A stretch of 64,000 nucleotides of DNA, from assembly GCA_030220185.1 (NCBI GenBank), contig JASPKZ010008347.1:62001-126000 (forward strand). Direction: 5' to 3'. The DNA is from Diploptera punctata (taxonomy: Eukaryota > Arthropoda > Insecta > Blattodea > Blaberidae). Positions 55,679-64,000 of this stretch are shown here, one piece after another (the first letter of the stretch is position 1; the number at the start of each line of letters is the position of its first letter). Made by a program: the position numbers and the translations under genes. The notes under the pieces were generated by a model. The model saw only the letters and a program-made list of their open reading frames with translations. It had not been told where the DNA came from and did not search any database.

Positions 55679-56836
55679 ACGATGGGTATTAGTAGGGTTC
55701 AATGGTTAGTAATGGATGTTGGGCGCTAGGATTACCGAAAGGATATCTCCATGTATGAGATCTTAGGTTGCTCAGGTTGGTATCGGTAGAGTTGAGGTTC
55801 TTTCTCAGGGATAAGCAAGGAGCTGGCCGGCGCAAGACTACGCGAGATGAAGTTTAATAAAAATATTTTATTAATTGATGGACACTATACATGTGAGATT
55901 GCAGACACATTTGATGTCGGACAAGGTATTGACCGCAGTAACGCATTTAGAACTCAAGTTGGAGTCTCGACTGAACAAATTTTATAAGTGAAGTTAGGTT
56001 TGTAGTTTGTTAATTGATCGCCATGCCGGTGCGTCTGTCCCGACTCCCGTCTTGGTGAGTTCCGTCGGACTCAGGACTCCGAACGCTGAACTTAGAAATG
56101 CAGAACTAGAACTAACTTAATATATTTATTGTTGGTATAAGGTAAACTTCGCTACCCTCTCTCTGGCATCGTGTCGTCATGAGATCATTACCTTGTCGCG
56201 ATACAACACTTAATTATATTGGTTGACAACGATTCCTTAGTACCAAAGGAGGAATCGCCGTCTTTCCATTGGACAAGGATCCACCAGGTTCCCTGTAGGA
56301 CACTCCTTTGGGTCAGTGGCCTTTTCCCGCCTGTTTGCTAGGCTTCGCGTCTTCGCGGGTTGTCGATTTCGTCATACTGGGTTGTTTACTCGACGCTGTA
56401 GTTCCCCAGCCATAAATCATGCTTTGTTAATGACCTGTCAGCGGAGCTCAGTTTAAGATCTTGGATTACTGGTCCACAAAGAAATGTCCAGTAATCCGCT
56501 AGTAAAAATAAGTCTTCTTGAATTTTAACTCTTTGTAGCCGCATCAAGGGCCTGTCGCTTAACAAAAGCGGTACCATGTACTTGTTAATGGTTTCCTTAA
56601 TTACTAACTGATCGTTTATTCCTAATTGTATCAACTTAGTTTGATTCAATTTATTTTAATTCAATTATATGAAAATCAAAATCCTCGTGTTCTCACGGTT
56701 CGATCCCATATAAGTTTCATATACCTGCGGTTATTATTTCGTCCTATACATTTAGCATGGTATATAATGTACGTCCTAATCAATTTATTTATCCTAATTT
56801 ATTAATCTAGGAGTCAGAGTGAAAGATTCTGCTTCA
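55679..56836 (-). repeat. LTR (5' LTR of the minus-strand element)
   Basis: 1158 bp, nearly identical to 50940-52097. It should carry the promoter of the element. A TATATAA-type sequence is present within (TATAATGTACG and TATATATT variants, reversed), but no core promoter can be assigned. Confidence 0.93.
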
Positions 56837-56841
56837 ACCTT

Positions 56842-57208
56842 TATATCAAGTAACTTTAACATTACTTTCATTTTAGTTTAATTAAAGTAAGAAAAAATTT
56901 ACATAAATAAATAAAATTAAAATTTAGTTTGTAGTGAATACTTTTTTTTTTTTTGGAGTCGGAAAATCTCCACGCCACTTGTTATGTATGTCGCTAAGGC
57001 GCCACATCTCCCGGGTTAACGATATTTCGCTATTTCTCAATCAAATCGCCTCTCTATTTCAATACTTCGATTCTTAAAAATGACGTTTTAATAAAAAATA
57101 ATTTTAATATTTAGTTTTCATTCCTTCATTTAAAAAAATAAATACGAAATCTAATTTTTTAACATAATTTTGGTCTCATGCTAATGTTTAAGGCTTATTA
57201 AGTACAAT
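56842..57208. other. Stretch without recognised feature
   Basis: AT-rich, T-run at 56943-56954; GCGCCACATCTCCCGGGTTA near 57000 is similar, inverted, to TAACCCGGGAGTTGTGGCGC at 40592. Confidence 0.4.
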
Positions 57209-57328
57209 GTATCGGCCGCGGTGGACTAGTGGTTATGCTCTGGTCCCGAGGGTCGCCGGTTAAAACCCGGCCGGGGTCAATGAATTCTTTTTAGGACGAA
57301 AAAATCCAAGGAGCAAGTCCTCCGGGAG

Positions 57329-58436
57329 TAGGGTTGCCATGTTCCACGGATTTCGCGAGCAGTCCACGATTTTACGCTAAATGAAAATGTCCGGGCCGAA
57401 AAGACAAAATTCCGCAATTTTGCTAGATTTGAAATCAACTTATGATTATTTAAAATTTCCGCCAAGGAAGCAACAAGACTACCTCTATGGTGTCGAAAAT
57501 ATAAATAACCAAAGAGTACAGATTATCTTTCGAGATATCAATAGAGACCATTCATCTCTGGTAGTATACCACAGAAGTATAGAAACTGCATTTCCGTTTC
57601 ATTTTATGCGTTTACTTGTAGATAGTTGTAGGACATCCAATATTTTTGTGTATTAAATATTTATTATTAATTTAAGAGTGTGGCATAATAATATCTCTAA
57701 AACGTAAGATAATGTTTAGCAGGAATATACTGAACAGTTTCCTAGCATTAAGAGTGGAAGAACTTAACATGAAGCTTTCTGCAAAGTATGTACTAAATAT
57801 TTTGTATTGTGGATACATGACAACACTACCTATAAATTAAATGAGAGCATACCTTTTAACCAGATATTGAAATTAAATTGTTTTTTGGGAGAGTCCAAGG
57901 ATGAAAGTTGTAAGAATTTGCTGTCTCGTAAGAAATAGGTTACCTTCATTCATAATTGTATTTCTAGTGAGCAATATTCAGAGTTGTTGAAAATTGTGGA
58001 ATATTATTTCTCCATTCTTGGACATAACACCATTGTAGAGAGAGTGTTTTCCTTTATGACTGTTCGGAGGACAGAAGAAAGGAATAGGTTAAGTGTAAAA
58101 TCAGTTAAAGCAATGATGCAAATACAATATAATATAAAAATGTAAGTTGCTGTGAATTCTATACACTAATTAACTACCAGACCAAGTTCCTTTCATCTGT
58201 TCAAGGTTTCACAAAAATATGATTGGTACATAAAGACATGATGCCGAAACTAATTTACTGAAAAAAAATTATGTAAATTCTAATATTTGCTAATAAACTA
58301 TTCCTTAATGGAAATGGAAAGTATGTTTCTATTACTTCAGAGTTCCCTACTCTTCAAATTTTCATTTCCTTAGATTGATTATGCGAAATATTTGTTTTGT
58401 CCTGGTTTTTTTCATTATCAGATTATGGCAATCCTA
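57329..58436 (+). mobile_element. hAT transposon, internally deleted, perfect 8-bp duplication
   Basis: 1108 bp. Left end TAGGGTTGCCATGTTCC, right end reversed TAGGATTGCCATAATCTG. TCCGGGAG is present on both sides (57321-57328 and 58437-58444), the 8-bp duplication diagnostic of hAT elements. It carries N- and C-terminal traces of a transposase. Confidence 0.95.
57380..58145 (+). pseudogene. hAT transposase remnant
   Basis: A 91-codon frame at 57381-57656 (MKMSGPKRQNSAILLDLKS) of unclear identity near the element start. From 57850 to 58145 similarity to the hAT C-terminus: LKIVEYYFSILGHNTIVERV, FSFMTVRRTEERNRLSVKSV and a stop after NIKM. This is the dimerisation region. The catalytic middle part is lost, so the element needed a transposase from elsewhere (inference). 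Confidence 0.78.
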
Positions 58437-58600
58437 TCCGGGAGGGACTTTAAGCCGTGGGTCCCGAGCCTGAAGGTTTTCAGACTCGTAAACATCCTTA
58501 AGCCTGAATAAAAAATACCTCTAAGCAAAATTCACCGGCTCAATGTCATAGTAATACCGTAGTTGCCTGTTAGATGTCTCATTGAGTCGATGTGTTAACC

Positions 58601-58824
58601 GCATGCCATTCATGACACCTATGGGCAAATAAGGTAATAAAAATCAACTTGGTTTAGTAACTCCTAATAAAGGAGAGGCTCAACAAAGGGCTACCAACGC
58701 CATTATTTATTATAGATAGAAGTAGAAGTAAAAGTATTATTTGCTTTACCGAGATATCTTATTAACTTAAAATCACACTTTTTAAGACTGCTATATGGCA
58801 GCAAAATAGCTACTCAGTTTTCCA
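58601..58824. other. Short stretch between SINE-c and mariner
   Basis: Contains a TAGATAGAAGTAGAAGTA simple-sequence run at about 58711; otherwise nothing recognised. Confidence 0.4.
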
Positions 58825-58826
58825 TA

Positions 58827-60118
58827 CGAGGATGTAGGAGCCATTTCTAAAACCTATATGTAGGTCACTAGATAAGTTTTGAGATATGCAACAATGGGTC
58901 ATGATAGAGTTTCCATACCTATCATATATTTTCAAACAACTCTCCAGCACATTCTATACACCGTTGCATCCTCTGCAACTACTTCTGGAAGCAGCCACGC
59001 CACTCGATCTCAGACATTGCACTAAGCTCCTCCAACAGCATCTTCTGGGCTAGGAAATTGGTGTACGCGCATGCAGTTCTTCATGTTCAGGAACAGGAAG
59101 TAGTCGCACGGGGCTAGGTCCAGACTGTAGGCTCCATGAGACATTAATTTCACAGGTGTCTTTTCCAGAAACCTAATTGTTGCATTGGCTGTGTGCAAAG
59201 AGGTGGAGCAGAATTCCCCGCAGTCCAGCCTTTGGCCGCTTCTCCTGGATCTTTGAGAAGACTTTGGGGAGACAGACTTCTGTATACCATTTTAGTAGTA
59301 ACTGTCCTATGATCCTCTAGCACAACTGTAGCCAGATGACCACTTGATGAGAAGAAAGTGGTCACCATTTTCTTCCCCACACTCCTAGGCCTTTGGTCGG
59401 AGGCTGCTCATCTGGGAAGACCCACACCTATGATTGGTGCTTTGTTTCACAGTCATACTGGTAGATCCAAGTTTCGTCACCTATCACTATGTCTGACACC
59501 CGGCGGGAGTCCCTGTTGTTGAATCTCGCCAGCATTTCTCTACACAATTCCACCCTAGTGCGTTTATGCACTTCTGACAAGTGGTGTGACATCCATCGAG
59601 AAGAAATTCTGCAGGATGGTTGAAACATTTGGCGAACTAATCCCTAGGCCCCCCCTCGATGTCCTTATAGGTCAGTCGTGGATCTTCCTTAATCACAGTC
59701 TCCACTGCAGAGACGTTTTCCTCTGTCACCACTGATGTTGCCCTCCCACTTCTCCCTTCATCTTTAAGGGACGTTCTTTCCATATTAAATTCAGGAAATC
59801 AGCGTAAAACTGTTGCATGTGAAGGGGCAAGGTCCCCAAATGTTTGTGTGAGTTGCTCAAGTGTTTGCGACTCATTTAACCGCACTTATAATCATATAAA
59901 ATCATAGCAAGAAAATACTCCCTCTCAAGCTCCACAGGACACGTTTGATTTCACCACACAGACTACTTCACAAAGGTGCTGCTCAGAGACAACTGAGAGG
60001 AATCGTTTCTACCTGCTATGGTTTTGACGTTCGAGAGTTGGGCTTTCAAATGGTATATTAGTTCATTGCATTCCTGTCGCCATACTGCCGTGTCTCAAAA
60101 CTTATCTAGCGACCCTCG
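58827..60118 (-). mobile_element. Mariner element (SETMAR-type), 1292 bp
   Basis: TA at 58825-58826 and 60119-60120. The right end, reversed, starts CGAGGGTCGCTAGATAAGTT and continues TTGAGACA; the left end has CGAGGA, a 30-bp insertion, then GGTCACTAGATAAGTTTTGA. Length is typical of mariners. The transposase is on the minus strand and broken. Confidence 0.88.
58960..59960 (-). pseudogene. Mariner transposase pseudogene
   Basis: Minus strand. N-terminal HTH part is decayed (59630-59960, with FGDLAPSHATVLR-like and EDPRLTYKDIEGG traces across shifts). Then 59428-59628 with KRTRVELCREMLARFNNRDS and VIGDETWIYQYD (first catalytic aspartate), 59150-59380 (GKKMVTTFFSSSGHLATVVL and LEDHRTVT), and the end region with SLDLAPCDYFLFLNMK near 59070-59120 (third aspartate). 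The segment that should hold HDNA, the second aspartate, is damaged. Frameshifts and stops; not functional. This is a different lineage from the DUF4817-type elements in the window. Confidence 0.82.
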
Positions 60119-60120
60119 TA

Positions 60121-60480
60121 TATTCAAGAAAATATTTATATGGTATATCCGGAAATCAAACACAAGGACCCTGTAAATAGAGCTCATAATAATTAAGGAG
60201 CAGAGCTACGGGACTTGCGCCGGTTCGGGTATCTATGGGGAAGAAATTTTCTCATGGAATTTCGGCCAGTTTGAGAACGGTGCCACCCAGCATCCTGAGG
60301 CATTTGGGTAGCTACAATATGTAGCGGCTCCAGGTTGAGAAATATAAGCTAAAACGGCTGGGGTACCCGCCATGCTCACAACTTGGTCACCCCCTACACT
60401 GGCTGGATGATCGTGACACATGTCGGTGTGAAGAAGCAGCCGGCTGGTAGGCCAAGGGCCTTCTCGGCCTGTCGCACCAT
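60121..60480. other. GC-richer unclassified stretch
   Basis: GC-richer than its surroundings and ends with GCCAAGGGCCTTCTCGGCCT near 60450, a phrase reminiscent of SINE 3' ends. No second copy in the window, so not called. Confidence 0.4.
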
Positions 60481-60491
60481 GGAGTTTAGTT

Positions 60492-60829
60492 ATTGCTGTG
60501 GTCTCGAGATAGCGTGCTGCCTTGTCACACAGCGGGCCCGGGTTTTTCCTCACCTGTAAGACAAATGTCAGGAAAACTTCAAGGCCCAAACGGTTCACGA
60601 AATCATATGGCCATCGCAATCATCATTATTCATATTTATCTTAGATTAAGCTTAGGATTAGGGACTCTCCTGGCGCACTACTATCATCATCATCCATCAT
60701 ATCATCGGGACAACGTAACCCCGCCATCCAGGCGCTCCAACCTCAGAAGTGGGTTACAAGTACGCCTTGCCAGGAGAGAAACCAGGAATGTCGAAAGACA
60801 CCTTGGGCATTTGCAAAAAAAAAAAAGTT
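60492..60829 (+). mobile_element. SINE-b (long form), head partly deleted
   Basis: Head GTGGTCTCGAGATAGCGTGC, with a deletion directly after GGGCCCGGGTTT that removes the B-box rest and the region up to CCTCACCTGTAAGACAAATG. The 3' part is as in 10113-10700 without the LINE insertion, with a poly(A) run at 60814-60825. Confidence 0.87.
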
Positions 60830-60994
60830 AAGAAGGAAGATAATCCAACTCAGTAACTTACCAATAAAAAAATATTACAATGTTAGAAGAAAAACTGTGG
60901 AAACACCACTCACTTGATGCAACAAAAACAATTCTAGACGGAATACTACCCAGTCCTATATAGAGTATAATAAATATAGGCCTATATGTATGTA

Positions 60995-62760
60995 CACTTA
61001 TTGACAAAAAGAATGGGCCGATCCTTGATCTCGAATATTTTAAGTTCTAAAGCGCGATTCACACGAGTTAATTAATTGCACGGTAGAGCTACAATACGTT
61101 TCTCTTCTTACTTTGAAGAGTATTATTTCAAGCGCCATTAGCCATCGTACTCTTAGCTCAGTGCTTAGTGGCTTGAATCGTATGCAAAAAGTCACAGGTT
61201 CGATTCCCGACGAAGTTACATTTTTTAATTGTTAAAATGCTTTCTATTTTATTCTGTCTGCCCATTCCTAAAGAAAAAACGTACTAACTATTTGGAAGTA
61301 TTAGTATTTTTATTAGGTTTACAATTTAATATAACATCTTCCTGTGATCAAAGCTTTTTTAATGTTATCTTCTTTCTCCATTCTTCTCTATTTTCACATT
61401 CCAAATCTTTCAGCCCTAGCTTTCTCATACTACTACTTACATCATCCATCCATTTAAATCTAGGTGGACCTCTCTTTCCTTTTCCAGGTGGAATCCATTC
61501 CAAAGCTTGTCTGGGTAATCTTTTCTTTGGCATCCTATGTGTATCACCATTTTGACCATACCATACCATTCTAGTGTCTGTATCTCACAAAATCTAATAT
61601 TGATTTTTGGACTTTCATTTGTTGTCTGATGATTGTATTTCTGTTTTTTTTTTGTTTTTTTTTTTTCAATTTAGAATGTCTAGTTGAGCGTCTAAAACAA
61701 TTCATTTCAGTATACATAAGCTTTCAACTCAAATTTTTATTCAACTGCCAAGTTTCTACACCGTATGTTAGCGTGCTTCGAATTATAGATTTATGAATTT
61801 CTAATTAGGTAGGCCTATCCATTCGTATGTTCCTATCCCACAAAACGTCGTTTAACATTGATATTACTGATCTGCCTTTTTGAATTCTATATTTTATGTC
61901 ATTTTCTTGGGTACATTTTGAGTTAATTTTGATTCCCAGTTAATTACATTCTTCTCATCCTTTGATACATCCCATTATTATTATTACTATTATGACTAAT
62001 GCACTTTCGTGCGCGCTTTTCCTATTATTATTATTACTATGGAAGATGGACAATAAAAATAATAATATTAATTTTTAAATGTCCATCATCTATGGGCTAT
62101 TATTAGGCTAGACTTGACATATAAAAACTAAATATTTAAATTGAAGGGTGAAACTTTTTCCTCACGTAATAAATAAATAAATACAAATATATCAAGCTAT
62201 ATTATCTTTTATTACATACATTTATAGCATTATTATTAAAACGTGGTACTGCACAGACAAATAAATTTATATCGGTAGCTAAATAGTGTTATAGAGTATA
62301 CGAAGACAGGAATATTACTTAATATAGTGTAAAGTGGCGTAGATTACGTGGCAGGAACTAAATGTTATAGTATTTATAGGATGAGTTTTGCGAAAATACA
62401 AATTAATAAAGAAAAAACTTTTTTGAAAGCTTCGAACCCTGGCTTTCATACATATTTCATCTTCTCGTATAAGTGGTTTAACGACCTACGCTACTTGAAC
62501 GTCGGATACTAGTTGTCTAAATATTGGTTGTCTTCTGCACTATGAACGAGAGTTTAACTTTATTTGAAATGTCGCAATTTGAGTAATATTGCATTTGTCG
62601 AACACTCGTAAATATCTAGAAACATGGCTCCTTCACTGTTCTTTAACTATTTAAGACTATTAAAACCAAATGCAGCGTATTTAAAACATTTAACAGTGCG
62701 TTACGTCGTGAACCACAGCTTTTGCTTTTCGAGCATGCGCAGTGGGCCATAACAGGGACT
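60995..62760 (-). mobile_element. Z element copy E, inverted, one terminus missing
   Basis: On the plus strand it begins TA then CACTTATTGACAAAAAG (60995) and runs through the right module, the tRNA-like unit with CACAGGTTCGATTCCCGAC (61193-61213), the LINE-b piece (61330-61985), ATT tracts, the left module and its tRNA-like unit (GCTTCGAACCCTGGCTTTCA near 62431), ending at GGGCCATAACAGGGACT (62760). The last 40 bp of the terminus are absent. Same order as copy C. Confidence 0.78.
61330..61985 (-). pseudogene. LINE-b 3' piece in Z copy E
   Basis: 73-codon frame at 61348-61569: HRMPKKRLPRQALEWIPPGK, GPPRFKWMDDVSSSMRKLGL and EWRRKITLKKL. Upstream remnant to about 61985 with stops and T-runs. 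Same 5' cut point as in copies A and C. Confidence 0.8.
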
Positions 62761-63507
62761 AAGAATGAAATGAAAAGTGCTAAAAAAACTAACAAATGAA
62801 CCAATGGATAAATCGCGTAACTCCGCGATATAGTCCGTTTTTCATTAAAAAAAAATGGGTTATTGAAAAGTAAACATCTTTGTTTGAATTACTTCATTTC
62901 TTGCGCTTCGACACATTATTCATTAAGTGACTATTTACGTCACATCCTGGAATTTTTGTCCTGTTTCCAAGGTAACTGAGAGGTGTTAGATTTCATCTTG
63001 TTCAAATATCTTGCTTAAAGCATGTAATTTGAATGCGGATAATTTCAAAGGTTTCCGAATACATCAAAACATCGTTACTTTCCGCAAGAATGTATTATCG
63101 CCATTTACATAGAAAGTCAATAAGATACACTGATGCAAGAAAATTAAAAAAAAAATGAAAACCTTAAAAGTATATATATATTACCAAACGGCATTATAAT
63201 CCTCAGAGATACTGTCCAGTCATGTGGTCACGTTCCAGAAGCGTGTGTATTGGAATTTCTGTACAAATTTAAGATTTAGAACAATTTGCCCAACTAATTT
63301 ATATTTTTCCAAAAAATAACTTAAACATATAACGGGTTAGATTTGCAAGTTTAAGAACTATTGAAACACAATCGAACCTTAACTTAATTAATAACTTATA
63401 CTACTAAAAGAACAAAAAAAAATTAATGGTGAATTATTTCAATTGTTAGCTGTTTTAAGTATAGTATTGTTATGAAGCAACCAAATTGAAAACGATATTC
63501 ATTTGTA
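62761..63507. other. AT-rich stretch without recognised feature
   Basis: No gene or shared repeat seen. Confidence 0.4.
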
Positions 63508-64000
63508 GAAAGAATAAATAATAGTTTAAAAAACTAAAACAACATGCTTTATTAGAAAACCGAACTAAAGAATGAAAAATAATTTCAATTTCCAACACGT
63601 TTGGGATAAAATTAAAGTGGCCAACAAAAAAATAAACTCCAACACATCTAGAATAAAACTAGAGTTATCTACAAAAATAAATAATTTTACCATCAAAAGC
63701 GTGGGGTGCTCTATATCAATTAATATATTTGATAATAAACAGATACTGGTAAAAGTAAAGTCTCTAAGAATAAAACGTAAAAACCATAAAAAGCACCCCA
63801 CGCTTTTGATGGTAAAATTATTTTTTTTGTAGATAACTCTAGTTTTATTCTAGACGGGGTGGAGATGATTTTTTGTTGGCCATTTTAATTTTATCCCAAG
63901 CGTGTTGGAAATTAAAATTATTTTTCATTTTTTAGTTCGGTTTTCTAATAAAGCGTGTTGTTTTAGTTGTTTTAAACTATTGGTTATTTTTTATTCTTTA
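63508..64000. mobile_element. Long foldback (inverted repeat), cut by the window end
   Basis: Arms of about 200 bp: 63508-63711 and 63794-64000 are near-perfect reverse complements, e.g. AAACAACATGCTTTATTAGA against TCTAATAAAGCGTGTTGTTT and ACCATCAAAAGCGTGGGGTG against CACCCCACGCTTTTGATGGT. The loop is about 80 bp. Both strands have an open frame (63572-63832 plus, 63565-63801 minus) that follows from the palindrome. Outer end and duplication lie beyond 64000. Confidence 0.85.

Larger units (their letters stand above)
50940..56836 (-). mobile_element. LTR retrotransposon without pol (LARD-like), young
   Basis: Two direct repeats of 1158 bp (50940-52097 and 55679-56836) flank a 3.58 kb interior. 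The 5-bp ACCTT stands at both outer borders (50935-50939 and 56837-56841). A primer-binding-site-like sequence and the gag-like frame show the element reads on the minus strand. The LTRs differ by one substitution and three 1-2 bp indels as far as I can align by eye. The interior has a gag-like frame and a 93-bp tandem repeat, but no protease, RT, RNase H or integrase could be seen. It must have used enzymes from another element (inference). Confidence 0.92.
57209..58600 (+). mobile_element. SINE-c split by a hAT element
   Basis: tRNA-like head ATCGGCCGCGGTGGACTAGT followed by GGTTATGCTC and CCGGTTAAAACCCGGCC (A- and B-box-like). The body reaches GTCCTCCGGGAG at 57328, is interrupted, and continues at 58445 with GGACTTTAAGCCGTGGGTCC. 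Together about 280 bp. The same head occurs inverted at 29480-29658. The 3' limit is approximate. Confidence 0.78.

Noticed and set aside
60233..60619. 128-codon minus-strand frame
   Set aside because: Spans an unclassified GC-richer stretch and the SINE-b head in reverse; no conserved domain.
63572..63832. 86-codon plus-strand frame in the foldback
   Set aside because: Crosses from one arm through the loop into the other arm, so it follows from the palindrome; no known domain.

Overview
The window looks like repeat-dense DNA from an arthropod genome, most likely an insect. It has no operons or bacterial signals. It is AT-rich, with long AAT/ATT microsatellites, tRNA-derived SINEs, non-LTR retrotransposons with degenerate reading frames, and insect-type hAT and mariner transposases. 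The mix of repeats would fit a large insect genome such as a cockroach or termite, but the sequence alone cannot prove the species. I found no host protein-coding gene. Nearly everything recognisable is a transposable element or its wreckage, often nested two or three deep.

Provisional family names used below: LINE-a (APE endonuclease plus RT with YADD, RTE/CFDP2-like), LINE-b (RT with FADDQ), LINE-c, LINE-d and LINE-e (known only from C-terminal pieces), SINE-a, SINE-b and SINE-c (tRNA-derived), Z (TA-flanked element with terminal inverted repeats and borrowed LINE pieces), X (about 750 bp element flanked by TCA), and G-repeat (carries a small ORF with a GRPxxSFEEA motif).

Layout. 1-1.5 kb: hAT transposase remnant running off the left edge. 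1.8-5.3 kb: Z copy A with a nested mariner-type element and a SINE-a. 6.3-11.1 kb: X copy, then an inverted pair of G-repeats, the second broken by a SINE/tandem-repeat block and by a 1.17 kb TIR element that itself holds a SINE-b and a LINE scrap. 11.4-14.7 kb: the best preserved LINE-a, with a SINE-a inside its endonuclease. 16.4-20.2 kb: a decayed LINE-a on the opposite strand, split by an internally deleted mariner-type element. 20.5-34.8 kb: SINEs and 5'-truncated LINEs, many with clear target-site duplications. 35.1-40.0 kb: Z copy B, filled with a near full-length LINE-b. 41.1-44.3 kb: a CGGBP1-like hAT transposase pseudogene split by Z copy C. 46.4-49.6 kb: LINE-b split by a mariner-type element with a DD41D transposase carrying one frameshift. 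50.94-56.84 kb: a young LTR retrotransposon lacking pol, with 1158-bp LTRs and a 5-bp duplication. 57.2-58.6 kb: a SINE-c split by a hAT element with a perfect 8-bp duplication. 58.8-60.1 kb: a SETMAR-type mariner. 61.0-62.8 kb: Z copy E. 63.5-64.0 kb: a long foldback running off the right edge.

The elements do not act as one system. The informative aspect is insertion order: several empty sites can be read from paralogous copies in the same window. The best candidates for something undescribed are the composite Z family, the X family, the inverted G-repeats and the pol-less LTR element.
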